Of a DNA stretch of 64,000 nt, positions 26,401-35,487 are shown in pieces. Every line of letters begins with the position of its first letter. The stretch's first letter is position 1. The notes under the pieces are model-generated. The model searched no databases and was not told the DNA's origin. It worked only from the letters and a program-made list of their open reading frames with translations. The stretch lies in contig NC_069368.1 of NCBI RefSeq assembly GCF_021730395.1, forward strand, positions 68,019,501 through 68,083,500. The letters are read 5' to 3'. The position numbers were made by a program, and so were the translations under genes. Source of the stretch: Mercenaria mercenaria. Lineage: Eukaryota; Mollusca; Bivalvia; Venerida; Veneridae.

Positions 26401-27614
26401 TTGATGACCAGTCACAATTCTCCGTCATCTGATTATGTCGTTCTTACTGTCCTAGTGCCTCCTTAACCGGATGGTCAATGTCGTTGGCTGCAAATCGCAT
26501 GCATCTCACCGCTGTGTTTATGGTTTAGTCATGCGAGGAAACCATCCAACTGACATACGGAAGGTTATTGGTTCTACTCGGGTATCTGCTTGTGTCTGAA
26601 ATAATGTCCAAAAGGGGCTTTTGGTGTCTTTTTCCGTAATCAAAAGCTCATGTGTGACGTTAAAACTAACAAAAGAACTTCGTTATCGTCTGAACAATCT
26701 TGAAATCTTTCATTCTATAACTGAACTGCCAGCAAATTTGGTTATCACGTGTAAATTTGATAGCTTTTTATGGGAGGCCATAGACCAAAGACAATATGCA
26801 CAGCGTTACAGGTTCTCCGCGAGGAACAAAGTATTGTCTGATATCCATGAACACTGAAACGCTTTTAAATAAGGAAAACAGTCAAACAAACATAAAACAG
26901 CAGGCATATATTTTTTCTTACGTTATGAAAAAGAGTAAACTTTGCATTTTCTGTGAACATGTATCATATATGCTCTACGAAATATTTTGGCGGTATATAG
27001 TTATTGCATAATTATTGATTTATCTCCCATTTCCACACTTAATTTTACAACACTGTTAGCACTAACAAACACACTCTCTTTTAAATATTTAATGCTTTGT
27101 TCCTGTGTCCATATGGTATATGTGGGGAGCATACATCACATTTTCAACTTGTTCATTTGAAGTTAGTTAATATTTCATGCTTTGCTTTAAAATACGTTTC
27201 TTTGTTCTCTATGTTTCTCAAAGGAGTACTTTTTAGAACATTAGAGTTTTACTAGTATTTTTTTTTGACATTTTACATTTTTTCCAATATGACATGTCAG
27301 ATTTCTAAACTTCTCGTTTTACACTGTATGATATAAAAACAGGTCAAGTTGAATCATGCAAAAGACAAGATAATTTATTTAAATGTGAAATTATTGTAGA
27401 TTCAAAGTGATATGTTTTATAGTGCAGAGTGAGCGGGAAGACCGGGCCTTGGTGAAGTAAATGAATTTGGATGTCTTATTTTTTCAGCGTTGAAGATGTT
27501 TCCGCGGCTCTGATAGAGTTGATAGAAAAGGAGGATAATAATGGTGCGGTAGTCACGATTGAGAAAAGCCGAGGGGCTGTATACAGATTTACTGAACATC
27601 CGCATAAACTATAA
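17462..27614 (+). CDS. HPGD: 15-hydroxyprostaglandin dehydrogenase [NAD+]-like SDR
   Basis: Seven exons: 17462-17554, 20027-20150, 20938-21044, 24840-24936, 25386-25462, 26198-26364, 27488-27614. All are GT-AG with matching phases, giving 263 residues (human HPGD has 266). The family oxidises the 15-hydroxyl of prostaglandins and related lipid mediators with NAD+ in the cytosol. Visible motifs are TGGARGFG (G12, G16, G18), D36 selecting NAD+ over NADP+, NNAG (90-93), and the catalytic tetrad N107, S138, Y151, K155 at the human numbering. The human substrate-side Gln148 is Met here (PVFFMPAYAASK), so the preferred substrate may differ. The start ATG opens directly on the first beta strand. Introns are filled with repeats, and two micro-TIR elements sit in intron 3. 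No clear AATAAA follows the stop; ATTAAA occurs about 5 nt after it. Family assignment is firm; prostaglandin specificity is inferred. Confidence 0.93.
17941..18395 (+). repeat. R3 dispersed repeat in HPGD-like intron 1
   Basis: It starts TTAGCTCGACTGTTCAAAGA, a self-complementary end (CTCGACT...AGTTGAGCT), followed by GTCGGCGTCCGCGTCC and GGTTAAG. It ends GAATAGTCGAGCG, then TCCGACAGCTCTTGTT. The same start and end are seen at 31441, 34169, 40997 and, inverted, near 61612. I name the family R3. It is non-coding with inverted ends. Confidence 0.75.
18535..19804 (-). repeat. R1-related repeat, inverted orientation, in intron 1
   Basis: It starts AAGCTCACCGGTCACGTATA and GACAAGGTGAGCTTTTGTGA and ends CAGGTGAGCGATATAGGATC, then CATGGCCCGCTTGTT. 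These are the reverse complement of R1 termini. Internal units of about 120-130 bp repeat CTGGGTCATGTGGGGTCAAA and GCTTGTTAACA. The minus-strand frame at 18500-18775 is a shadow. Confidence 0.7.
20205..20450. repeat. Degenerate CACGAAA-rich dispersed repeat in intron 2
   Basis: Several forms of TTCGTGG/CCACGAAA are spaced through intron 2 between HPGD-like exons 2 and 3, with partial self-complementarity. I see nothing else in this intron. Confidence 0.4.
21274..21468. mobile_element. Palindromic MITE, copy 1 (intron 3)
   Basis: The two halves are mutually inverted: CATCCGCGCAGTCTGGTCAG and GATCCATGCTGTTCGC on the left, GCGAACAGCATGG-type GAACAGCATGGATCCTGACC and AGACTGCGCGGATG on the right. 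The outer ends are AAAACCAAC and GTTGGTTTTCTCATGGCAC. It can fold into one long hairpin. Two more copies lie at 21876 and 24699. Confidence 0.7.
21876..22035. mobile_element. Palindromic MITE, copy 2, right end truncated
   Basis: It opens GCACCATGATAAAACCAACA and carries CAGACCAGCCTGGTCAGGAC and GGATCCTGACCAGACTGCGC. It stops at about 22035, where it abuts the 22.0-22.5 kb repeat. Confidence 0.65.
22037..22510. repeat. R4 repeat block, copy A (intron 3)
   Basis: Two degenerate ~210-bp units each contain AATATTTATTA(T/A)CCTATTGAAGT and, downstream, a CTTCTTGCTTCTCTAGACGT-type stretch. The same block occurs at 36978-37500, 15 kb away, with two further units. The CTTCTTGC part overlaps the end of the minus-strand small frame at 22465-22689. 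Confidence 0.55.
22465..22689 (-). CDS. Possible 74-aa single-pass membrane peptide
   Basis: The minus-strand frame starts MVRLNITEIIPALLLSLILC, a short N-terminus followed by one hydrophobic segment (about residues 8-26). The tail is polar and ends FKRLEKQEDIKIISK. The C-terminal part recurs in the R4 copy near 37420 as FKRLGKQEDIKVI and, more weakly, near 37200 as FKRFGKQED, with the frame kept over that stretch. It may be a first exon of a multicopy gene, a small gene, or only an open frame in a repeat. No donor site or partner exon was found. I do not recognise a family. Confidence 0.25.
   Translation of the reverse strand: MVRLNITEIIPALLLSLILCCNYFLYHRQLNFGRVRAFPHASGNTTDTANKEIIQKSPTFKRLEKQEDIKIISK
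23396..23438. mobile_element. Micro-TIR element M7, 43 bp, 7-bp TSD
   Basis: It starts CAAAGAAGTATAAAA and ends TTTTATAGCTCTTTG, whose complement is CAAAGAGCTATAAAA: 15-bp inverted ends with two mismatches. A perfect direct repeat GTTTATT flanks it (23389-23395, 23439-23445). It lies in intron 3 of the HPGD-like gene. See also 24295 and 30676. Confidence 0.75.
24295..24329. mobile_element. Micro-TIR element M7, 35 bp, 7-bp TSD
   Basis: The same 15-bp ends as at 23396 (CAAAGAAGTATAAAA / TTTTATAGCTCTTTG) are separated by only 5 nt. The flanks are the perfect 7-bp repeat ACTATGC (24288-24294, 24330-24336). It is essentially a hairpin with no interior. Confidence 0.75.
24699..24762. mobile_element. 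Palindromic MITE, copy 3, right end only
   Basis: GCAGGCTGGTCTTGATCCAT and CTATGTTGGTTTTCTCATGG match the right half of the copy at 21274. The left half is missing. Confidence 0.6.
26440..26690 (+). repeat. Degenerate SINE-like sequence in intron 6
   Basis: It ends GTGTGACGTTAAAACTAACA and AAAGAAC, resembling the GCGTTAAAC-(AAC)n tail of bivalve SINEs. The head is too eroded to draw a tRNA fold. The boundaries are guesses. Confidence 0.35.
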
Positions 27615-27875
27615 GAACATTAAACACGCAAGTCATGTGATATTTGATGTAGTTCAACCAGAAAGTTCAGCATATAACAGTTTTTATTCTATATCTAAAA
27701 CGATTCAAGTCATTACAATGCTATCTGATTTAGATATTAAAACGTTCGTTGATAATCAAAAACTTAAAAATACAGTAAGAAAGATCATCAGATGATGGAA
27801 TATTTGAAAAGTCGCTAAAAGAAGCCGTTCCGGACGAAACCTAGTCTGGCTACCGACTAGATAATCTTTAGTTTT
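27615..27875 (+). other. 3' flank of the HPGD-like gene
   Basis: Probable 3' UTR and flank. ATTAAA variants occur shortly after the stop and near 27736, with no canonical AATAAA in this stretch. Confidence 0.35.
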
Positions 27876-29100
27876 TAGCCCCCATCAAATATGGCCCCGC
27901 CCTGGGGGTCACATGGTTCATATAGACTTATACAGGGAAAAGTTTTTAAAATCTTCTTGTCAATAACCTACAACATTCAATTTTGGACCACATGTATGGT
28001 TTTGAGTGGCAAGATGAACCTTGACATGAGTTGACCTTGATTTTGACCTAGTGACCTACTTTCACATTTCTGTAGCTACAGCCTTCAAATTTGGACCACA
28101 TGCATAGTTTTGTGCAATGAAAAAACTTTGACCTTGTTATTGACCTAGTGACCTACTTTCACATTTTTGAAGGTACATGCTTCAAATTTGGACCACATGC
28201 ATAGTTTCGTGTTTCGAAATGAAATTTGACCTTGATTTTGACCTAGTGACCTATTTTCACATTTCTCAAGCTACAGCCTTAAAATTTGGACCACATGCAT
28301 GGATTTGTGTACCAAAACAAACTTTGACCTTTACAGTGACCTAGTGACCTACTTTCACATTTTTGAAGGTACAGGCTTCAAATTTGGGCCACATGCATAG
28401 TTCTGTGTATGGAAATAAAATTTGACCTTGATTTTGACCTAGTGACCTACTTTCACATTTCTCAAGCTACAGCCTTCAAATTTGGACCACTTGCATAGTT
28501 TTGTGTACCGAAATGAACTTTGACCTTAAGATTGACCTAGTGACCTACTTTCACATTTCTGTAGCTACAGGCTTCAAATTTAGACCACATGCATAAGATT
28601 GTGTACCGAAACAAACTTTGACCTTGACATTGACCTATTGACCTACTTTCACATTTTTGAAGGTACAGGCTTCAAATTTGGACCACATGCATAGATTTGT
28701 GTTCTGAAGTGAAATTTGACCTTGATTTTGACGTAGTGACCTACTTTCACATTTCTCAAGCTACAGCCTTCAAATTTGGACCACTTGCATAGTTTTGTGT
28801 ACCGAAATAAACTTAGACCTTAAGATTGACCTAGTGACCTACTTTCAAATTTCTCAAACTACAGCCTTCACACTTGTTGCACATGCATAGTTTTGTGTAC
28901 AAAGAACTTTGTCCTTGAACTTGATCTAGTGACCTACTTTCACATTTCTCAAGCTACAGCATTCGAATTTGGACAACATGCACAGTGTTGTGTACGGAAA
29001 TGAAATTTGACTTTAAGCTAGTCAATAAGTCTTGAAATTTGGAACACTCAAAAATGGCACATTGGTGGGCGCCAAGATCACTCTGTGATCTCTTGTTTTA
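27876..29100 (+). repeat. 98-bp tandem array rich in TGACCT half-sites
   Basis: After an R1-like lead (GCCCCGCCCTGGGGGTCACA) come ten units. Their GTGACCTACT marks fall at 28051, 28149, 28246, 28344, 28442, 28540, 28638, 28736, 28834 and 28929. Each unit reads like TTTGACCTTGATTTTGACCT, then AGTGACCTACTTTCACATTT, then GGACCACATGCATAGTTTTG. The end (GGCACATTGGTGGGCGCCAA, then GATCTCTTGTTTTA) looks like a family terminus. TGACCTTGA is the complement of TCAAGGTCA, the extended half-site of ERR/FTZ-F1-type nuclear receptors. Whether any receptor binds is inference. Confidence 0.8.
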
Positions 29101-29640
29101 GAAAAAATAATTCTGTGAAAAATTCTGACTTCATCAGTCCTGGCTCTGATTCGTATGTTTTGAGAAGACAAGGGACATAATTATACAAAATTTGAATAGC
29201 CTTAGAAGTTATCTCCTTTGAACAAAACATACGGTCTGAACACAGACTAGACGAAACCTAGAAATTGGAAGATTTAACGGATAAGAAACAAAATGGAGAA
29301 GATAATGAATGGCAGCGGACGGGCGGTCAGCATCCAAAACATGTCTGCTTTCTAATTCAGTTTTCATCGGATTTTCACCAAACTTGCTGACAATGTTTGT
29401 AGGCATAATCGGCCAATTTCGATAACCAGCCAAATTATACCAGGCACTCTTTGATTATAGTCCTTGAATTACTCGAAAACTGGGGAATTTAGCTTTGTCC
29501 GCTCTCTTAAGTCGAACAGTTTTCATTCGATCTCCACCAAACTTGCTGACAATGTTTGCGGGCATAATATCTCAGCCAAGTATTATTACCACGCAAATCG
29601 CCAAATGGCTGTTATAGGGAGGTTGCACCATATACTTTTT
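29101..29640. repeat. Diverged two-unit repeat
   Basis: TTTTCATCGGATTTTCACCA/AACTTGCTGACAATGTTTG and a second copy (TTTTCATTCGATCTCCACCA) recur at about 29360 and 29520, both followed by a GGCATAAT stretch. No coding is supported. Confidence 0.45.
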
Positions 29641-29875
29641 TCATAATGAAACACAGAAAAAAAAACATTTAATGAATAACGTATATTTCGTATGAAGTGA
29701 AATAAATAAAGAACAAAAAGGTTATTTAAGGTCTAACATTGTTTTGTATAATATATATTTGCACTGATACCAAGCTGGGAAAAACTAGAAAAGGCAGGAA
29801 TACAATATTCAGTGAAACACTTTTAATTTAAACTGTTATTATAGTAAGATAAAATAGATATAGAATAAAAAGGTT

Positions 29876-30035
29876 ATTTAACATTGTACTGTACAATACG
29901 AGATATATTTGGACTCGTACCCAGCTGAGAAAAGCATATTGAAATCGCCTAGCGGCTCGTCCAATATAGTTTTCGCAGCTGGGTACTCGTCCAAATATAT
30001 CTCCGTATTGTACAGAACAATGTTAAATAACCTAA
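29876..30035. repeat. Foldback: ~70-bp inverted arms
   Basis: GGTTATTTAACATTGTACTG and GGACTCGTACCCAGCTGAGA on the left are returned inverted as CAGCTGGGTACTCGTCCAAA and CAGAACAATGTTAAATAACC on the right, around a 15-nt loop. A weaker related copy starts near 29720. Likely a MITE-type hairpin. Confidence 0.65.
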
Positions 30036-30110
30036 TAATACATTGTCCCGCGAAGGACCATGTATTTCATTATTTGTATAGATTCATATATTTCACTTAA
30101 GTTTGCTGTA

Positions 30111-30549
30111 TAAATATAAATTTGTGAACAAATGTATTTTAATGATTTTTTTTTTTACAATTTTTCTATATAATTATGCAGTTAATAAAAGAACTATGTT
30201 TTGTTTATGTTTCTTACGGTGCTATAGTCTACAGTAGTATTGCAATAAAATATTTAAGTGAATTACTCTTTAGTATCTCGAAATGATAAACCATGCCTTG
30301 TTTGGATAGGCTGAATGTTTGATTTTATAGCATAGTGAAATGAAGATGTAATAATCTGACAATTATTTATACCGGCGTACGGACGTATATACAATTGTGG
30401 CTACACCAGTTCACGCCCTTGACGACTTCCTTGGTTATTTCATTATTTCGACGTGTTCGTGTTCGTCGTTTTGCTTGAAAAATAAATTTGACATATATGT
30501 AGCAACATGAAATTGTAGTAAATATTAATTTCAATCATTAACAATGACT
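30111..30549. other. Nothing recognised
   Basis: AT-rich sequence, partly perhaps the 3' untranslated end of the LINE fragment that follows on the minus strand. Confidence 0.4.
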
Positions 30550-31436
30550 TCAATTTGCATTGAGGAGTGCTTTTCTTTTCTCAAACGCTTTCAACAAGTA
30601 TTTTGCAAGTCTGTATAATAGTTCTATATTACAAGATGATAGTAATTCTAAGAATTTAACCATGTTTGGACTAATCAAAGAAGTATAAAATACACAGAAT
30701 GGCAACTGGCTGTAATCTCGCGTGAGCTCGTGTCAGAGCGTGATTCGGCGTTATCTTACTAAAAACAAACATCGGCGAGCATGCAGTTACAATTTGTACC
30801 TTTAAAACTACATTTAAAATACATGTTAGCTTCTAAAACAAAATTAGTTTAATGAGAAATGGTCTTAAGACACGAAGTACAGGGGGTTTTTTTGCCATCG
30901 AAAGAAGCGTGGTCATACGGTGATAATTATTTTACCGATGAATAATTGCTTTCGCATACAAAATGGCGCGTGGAGAAAGCGCCACTTCCGGTAACGAGAT
31001 CTCGTTTTTTTGTCACGGGAGGTTGGCGAGATTTGCTCTATATGCCTTTCAAGTTGCCAATCTATTTATTTTATAGCTCTTTGGACTAATTCTATATCTT
31101 TGAGGTATGAACTGGGTTCTAATGTCATTATACACAGCGGACATTCTAACGTAAAATGATACCCATCCTCTATTGTTCGTAACTGACATAGTGCACATAA
31201 TCGCTCATTTCGCGGAATGCCTCTGTGCCTACCATATTCTATTTCCAGACAATGTGATGATAGCCTTAGTTTAGTGATCACCTGTCTATATTTGAGATTT
31301 TCCATAAGCATTTAATATTCTGTCATTTCAAAGTTTTGTTTTATTTCGTTAAACAACATTATACCTGGACTATTACCTTTGCATACACTCCATTCAGCGA
31401 TATACATGTCCAGACATCTTTGTTTAAATATTTTCA
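30550..31436 (-). mobile_element. LINE fragment: C-terminus of an RT ORF, minus strand
   Basis: The minus strand from 31436 reads KQRCLDMYIAEWS, an in-frame stop, then MENLKYRQVITKLRLSSHCL and GRHRGIPRNERLCALCQLRT, then DGYHFTLECPLC. The last part is the H-x-LE...R-C-x2-C...H-x3-C tail typical of non-LTR retrotransposon ORF2 (CR1/Jockey/RTE-like C-termini). After the insertion at 30676-31083 the frame resumes, with a shift, as YRLAKYLLKAFEKRKALLNA and a stop. It is a dead, 5'-truncated copy bounded at 31441 by an R3 repeat. Confidence 0.7.
30676..31083. mobile_element. Micro-TIR family M7, 408-bp member, in a LINE
   Basis: The same ends as the 35- and 43-bp copies: CAAAGAAGTATAAAA at 30676 and TTTTATAGCTCTTTG ending at 31083. 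The perfect 7-bp repeat GACTAAT lies on both sides (30669-30675, 31084-31090). The interior holds its own weak inverted pair (ATGGCAACTGGC near 30700, GTTGCCAAT near 31054). The LINE's C-terminal coding continues on both sides, which independently confirms an insertion. No coding frame is inside. Confidence 0.75.
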
Positions 31437-31770
31437 TTATTAGCTCGTTTGAAAAAAATCTACGAGCTATTGTCATTTGATCGTCGGCGCCGGCGTTGGT
31501 TAAGATTTTTGTTTAGATCAAAACACTATTGAAAATGTACATTTGTTTATCATCATTAGATGAGTACGCAAGCCAATACCTATAATTGTCACATACGTTT
31601 TGTCAGACCCCTGTCCTTAATGGTAATTTCTTGTTGGTGTTTCGGTCCATCACTTGAATACTGTAACAGTAACAGTTTTTAGAGTTCACCATCAGATGAG
31701 TATGTTGGCCAAGAACCATATCTCTCGCTTGATTTTGCCAGAATGTTAGTCCTTTTTTACTTAGAAAATT

Positions 31771-32089
31771 AACCGCCTCGGTAGCCTAGTGGTTATGCGC
31801 CAGCTCCGAGTGTGGGGTTGGTGGGTTCGCTCCATGGTCACGTCATACCACAGCTGTGAGAGAAGTTTTGTATACAACAGAGTAGTTTTATATGCACTAG
31901 TTTCTTCGCTAGGCGCCAAGCATGATGAGGATGATAGTGCCAGGAGTCGGTATAATGCAACTAAGTGGGGTATCATGTTATTTGTCTATGGTGTAATATT
32001 CCAGTGAGACAGCACTATAAAGTTGGGCTACAAGTAGACACAGTCGTTTAAAAGACTGAAACTTTGTTGAAAAAACGCTAAACACACAC
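31771..32089 (+). mobile_element. tRNA-derived SINE nested in R3, 12-bp TSD
   Basis: The head AACCGCCTCGGTAGCCTAGT carries an A-box-like part and the B box GGTGGGTTCGCTCCATGGTC. The tail is AAAAAACGCTAAACACACAC. The perfect 12-bp direct repeat ACTTAGAAAATT flanks it (31759-31770, 32090-32101). The frames in both directions over it are artefacts. Confidence 0.85.
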
Positions 32090-32376
32090 ACTTAGAAAAT
32101 TGTATTTTTTTTTTTTGGTTATTTTTTTAGTTCACTTTACTTGAACACTACAAGAGCAACAACTTTGAAACTGAGCACACTTGTTTGTCATCATTTGATG
32201 ACTACATAGGTCAAGAACCTTACCCCTTATATGCATTTTGTAAGAATTATTACCCCCTATGTACTTGGCAAATTGATTATTTTTTGTTAGTTATTTTTTA
32301 CGTCCTCTATTCATGAATACTACAAGATCTTATAGCTTTGAAACTTTGTACATTACATTAGTAAGTATGTAAAGAA

Positions 32377-32744
32377 CCTTAACTTAGTCTTTCATTTTGT
32401 CAGAATTGAAGTCCCTTTATCTTAAAGTACCTTAACTTAGTCTTTCATTTTGTCAGAATTGAAGTCCCTTTATCTTAAAATACCTTAACTTAGTCTTTCA
32501 TTTTGTCAGAACTGAAGTCCCTTTATCTTAAAATACCTTAACTTAGTCTTTCATTTTGTCAGAACTGAAGTCCCTTTATCTTAAAATACCTTAACTTAGT
32601 CTTTCATTTTGTCAGAACTGAAGTCCCTTTATCTTAAAATACCTTAACTTAGTCTTTCATTTTGTCAGAACTGAAGTCCCTTTATCTTAAAATACCTTAA
32701 CTTAGTCTTTCATTTTGTCAGAATTGAAGTCCCTTTATCTTAAA
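32377..32744 (+). repeat. 53-bp tandem repeat, about seven copies
   Basis: CCTTAACTTAGTCTTTCATT begins each unit and ATCTTAAA(A/G)TA ends it, with a constant 53-bp step. Units differ by one or two bases (GAATTG/GAACTG). It arose inside an R3 copy. The high identity suggests recent expansion. Confidence 0.9.
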
Positions 32745-32950
32745 AATTGATATTTCTTTGTTATTTTGTTTTAGTTTAGGTTCCCTTTTCTTGGATGCTA
32801 TAGCTTTGAAAATTTATACATTTTTATCGTCAAAAGACCAAGAACCATAACTCTTAAACTCTTATCTTGCTTACTGCCTAATGTCAAGCACTTACAAAAG
32901 AGTGTTGGCACCTGCAGACAGTGGTCTTGTTTATCATCGTAGCATATTTA

Positions 32951-33065
32951 TAGGTTATTAGCTTTGTATCGGGAAATATGCACGAGTTCTTCAGCGGAAA
33001 CATTGCGCGACTTTAGGAGGCTGAAGAACGAGCGCATATTTCCCGATGCAAAGATATTAACCTTC
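32951..33065. repeat. Inverted repeat with ~50-bp arms
   Basis: TTTGTATCGGGAAATATGCA and AGTTCTTCAGC on the left match inverted GCTGAAGAACGAGCGCATAT and TTCCCGATGCAAAGATATTA on the right, around a ~15-nt loop. It is a MITE-like hairpin. Confidence 0.65.
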
Positions 33066-33293
33066 TTATTACATACGCATCTACACATATAAATATAATG
33101 TAATATTATGAATTTGTTCAATAGCCTGAATAGGATTGACGTTACTGAACTAAATTTTAAACGCACCCGATATGAAATTTAGGCGTCAGTGTATGGAAAA
33201 AATATTGACTTTTCCGGTACCATTGCAACTTAACGGGAAATAGAAACGAGTATGTAATAAACCTCTACATTGGATACATTCAATCCAAACAAG

Positions 33294-33324
<31 letters not shown>
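33294..33324 (+). repeat. Homopolymer run of 31 C
   Basis: An uninterrupted run of C. Its real length is uncertain because such runs are error-prone in sequencing. It could form i-motif/G-quadruplex structures. Confidence 0.85.
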
Positions 33325-33325
<1 letters not shown>

Positions 33326-33374
33326 CAATTTAAGATTGAAGATTGTCACTTTTCAAAAGTCCACTTAATTAAGA

Positions 33375-33720
33375 ATGACTTCCTCTCTCATTCACCAATT
33401 CACCAGTGCGAAGGTTTTGCCGCCGGCGGTGGAGACAGTGATTCAAAATCAGTGGAAATTACCACCAGACTTCGAAGGTGTTAATATTATTATCAATATT
33501 TATCATCACATGAGATTACGATCAAATATAGTGTTATTATAAAACTTGAAACGATGACATGATAATGGGTAGCAGGTGATTGTCATTTTCTCCAGGATAC
33601 CGCATGCAGAAATATACATTAAAGTTCGGAATATATCGTGTATGTTGGCAGAAGTAGTTGGACCGGGAGGAATCGATACGTATTGGATCTGTTTGATTTT
33701 GAAGGAATATCGTATTACTG
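33375..33720 (+). CDS. Possible first exons of an unrecognised gene
   Basis: An ATG at 33375 in good context (AAGAATGA, with an upstream in-frame stop) opens 34 codons beginning MTSSLIHQFTSAKVLPPAVE, up to a GT donor after 33477 (phase 1). A second candidate exon uses an acceptor after 33609 and runs open to 33720 with a following GT (GTCAGT), reading EIYIKVRNISCMLAEVVGPG and beyond. An alternative acceptor after CTCCAG (33595) would instead end the protein at about 54 residues. No family is recognised and no later exon was found before the R3 repeat at 34169. Confidence 0.25.
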
Positions 33721-34168
33721 GTCAGTAATTCCGTTTATATTATGTAGGTCATATGTTAGCGGCGAATCAAGAAAAATGTGACTGATTATTATTTCTTTTC
33801 TCATTTCTACACGGACTTCTTTTCTTTTCTTTTTTTAAACAAGATTAAAATTATTTTGTTCAAAGCGTCTCACTGTATGTTGCTGAAATTTATAGATTTT
33901 TACACTGCATTACATATTGTCTGCATTTGACGTCACAACATCAACTTACTTGTTCTTCAAAAATAGTGGAAATATACCAAATGTGAGTTCATCAAATTTT
34001 ATATTTTACAACAATGAAATATATATCATTCAAAAAATATATCCATTGAGAGTAAGAAATCGCTAAGGTTTCATATCAATATCGTTTTATGCAAACAGTT
34101 GCTTTAAATAAGCGTATGTGTGACATATTTGCACATTTTATACCTTCAAAATGCTGGGAGTATTTTTA
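33721..34168. other. Nothing recognised
   Basis: AT-rich DNA. If the exons at 33375-33720 are real this would be intron. Confidence 0.4.
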
Positions 34169-35487
34169 GCTCCACTATTCGGAGAACAGGGGGCTATTCT
34201 ACTCGCCCCGGCGTCGGCGTGAGCTTTCTTGGTTAAAGTTTTTTGGCATCCTTTGTTTTCCTGTCATATCTTTGTTACTAATGCTTATATCTTACTGTAA
34301 CTTCACATAAACATTGTCCAGCATACAAAGCAAAGTATGTGCATGGACTGGGCCCATTATACCCAAGGCCAATGTCACCAAGGTGTTATACTTGGGTTAT
34401 TTTTAAGGTTAAAGTTTTTCGGCAACCTTTGTTTTTGTGTCATATCTTTGTTGCTATTGCTTATATCTTACTGTAAGTTCACATAAACATTGTCCAGCAT
34501 ACAAAGTATGTGCAGGGGCTTGGCCCATTATACCAAAGGTCAAGGTCACCAACTGTTATACTTAGGTTATTTTTAAGGTTAAAGTTTTTCGGCATCCTTT
34601 GTTTTTCTGTAATATCTTTGTTACTATTGCTTATATCTTACCGTAACTTCGCATAAACATTGTCCAGCATACAAACAAAGTATGTGCAGGGGCTGGGCCG
34701 ATAATATCCAAGGTCAAGGTCATCAAGGTGTTATACTTAGGTTATTTTTAAAGTTAAAGTTTTTCGGGAACCTTTGTTTTTGTGTCATATCTTTGTTACT
34801 ATTGCTTATATCTTACTGTAAGTTCACATAAACATTGTCCAGCATACAAACAAAATGTGCAGGGGCTGGGCCCATTATACCCAAAGTCAAGGTCACAAAG
34901 TTGTTATACTTGGAATTATTTTTCTCAGTTAAATTTTTTTGAAAGCTTTGTTGGTTCTTTAACAGATAATGACTTGAAATTAAAAATATTTCTTTATAAT
35001 GTGTGTTACAGTCCCCATAACTCTAATTGTATTTTTGACAGAATTATGCCCCTTTCATACTTAAATTTTTTTGGCAATCTTCGCTTTCTTGATGTTACTT
35101 TAAGTACAATATAAGATAAAGACTTGAAACTTGAAAAGTATCTTTATCATCATCATCTGCATGAGTGGTAACAATCCCGATAACTCTGATTTGTATTTTT
35201 GACCAAATTTTGCCCCTTTCATACTTCAATTTTTTGACAATCTTCGTTTTCTGGACATAACTTTGATACTATATATAAGGTTATGACTTGAAACTCAAAA
35301 TATATTTTTACCATCATCATCTGCATGTGTGGTAACAATCCCAATAACTCTAGTTTGTGTTCTTGACAGAATAATGCCCCTTGGTGTATCTTCCTTTTAA
35401 AGCAGAGGTCTCTTATTGAGACATATATTCATTTTACTGTCAAATCGCCGAATAGTGGAGCGCGCTGTCTTACGGACAGCTCTTGTT
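34169..35487 (+). repeat. R3 dispersed repeat, long copy
   Basis: It starts TTAGCTCCACTATTCGGAGA and CCCCGGCGTCGGCGTGAGC. Four to five units of about 165-175 bp follow (TTAAAGTTTTTCGGCAACCT, CATAAACATTGTCCAGCATA, CAAGGTCACCAAGGTGTTAT). It ends CGAATAGTGGAGCGCGCTGT, then TACGGACAGCTCTTGTT. The start and end are inverted matches of each other. The frame at 34782-35114 is repeat sequence. Confidence 0.8.

Larger units (their letters stand above)
31441..32931 (+). repeat. R3 dispersed repeat, interrupted by a SINE
   Basis: It starts TTAGCTCGTTTGAAAAAAAT and CTACGAGCTATT (self-complementary end), then GTCGGCGCCGGCGTTGGTTA, and ends near GCAGACAGTGGTCTTGTTTA. Interior units repeat CAGAATTG/CCCTTTTTACTTAG-like text. 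It contains a SINE (31771-32089) and a locally amplified 53-bp unit (32377-32744). Confidence 0.65.

Noticed and set aside
32377-32744. CRISPR-like regular repeats
   Set aside because: The 53-bp units are contiguous with no unique spacers, and the DNA is animal.
34782-35114. 110-codon + strand frame
   Set aside because: It lies wholly within tandem units of an R3 repeat.
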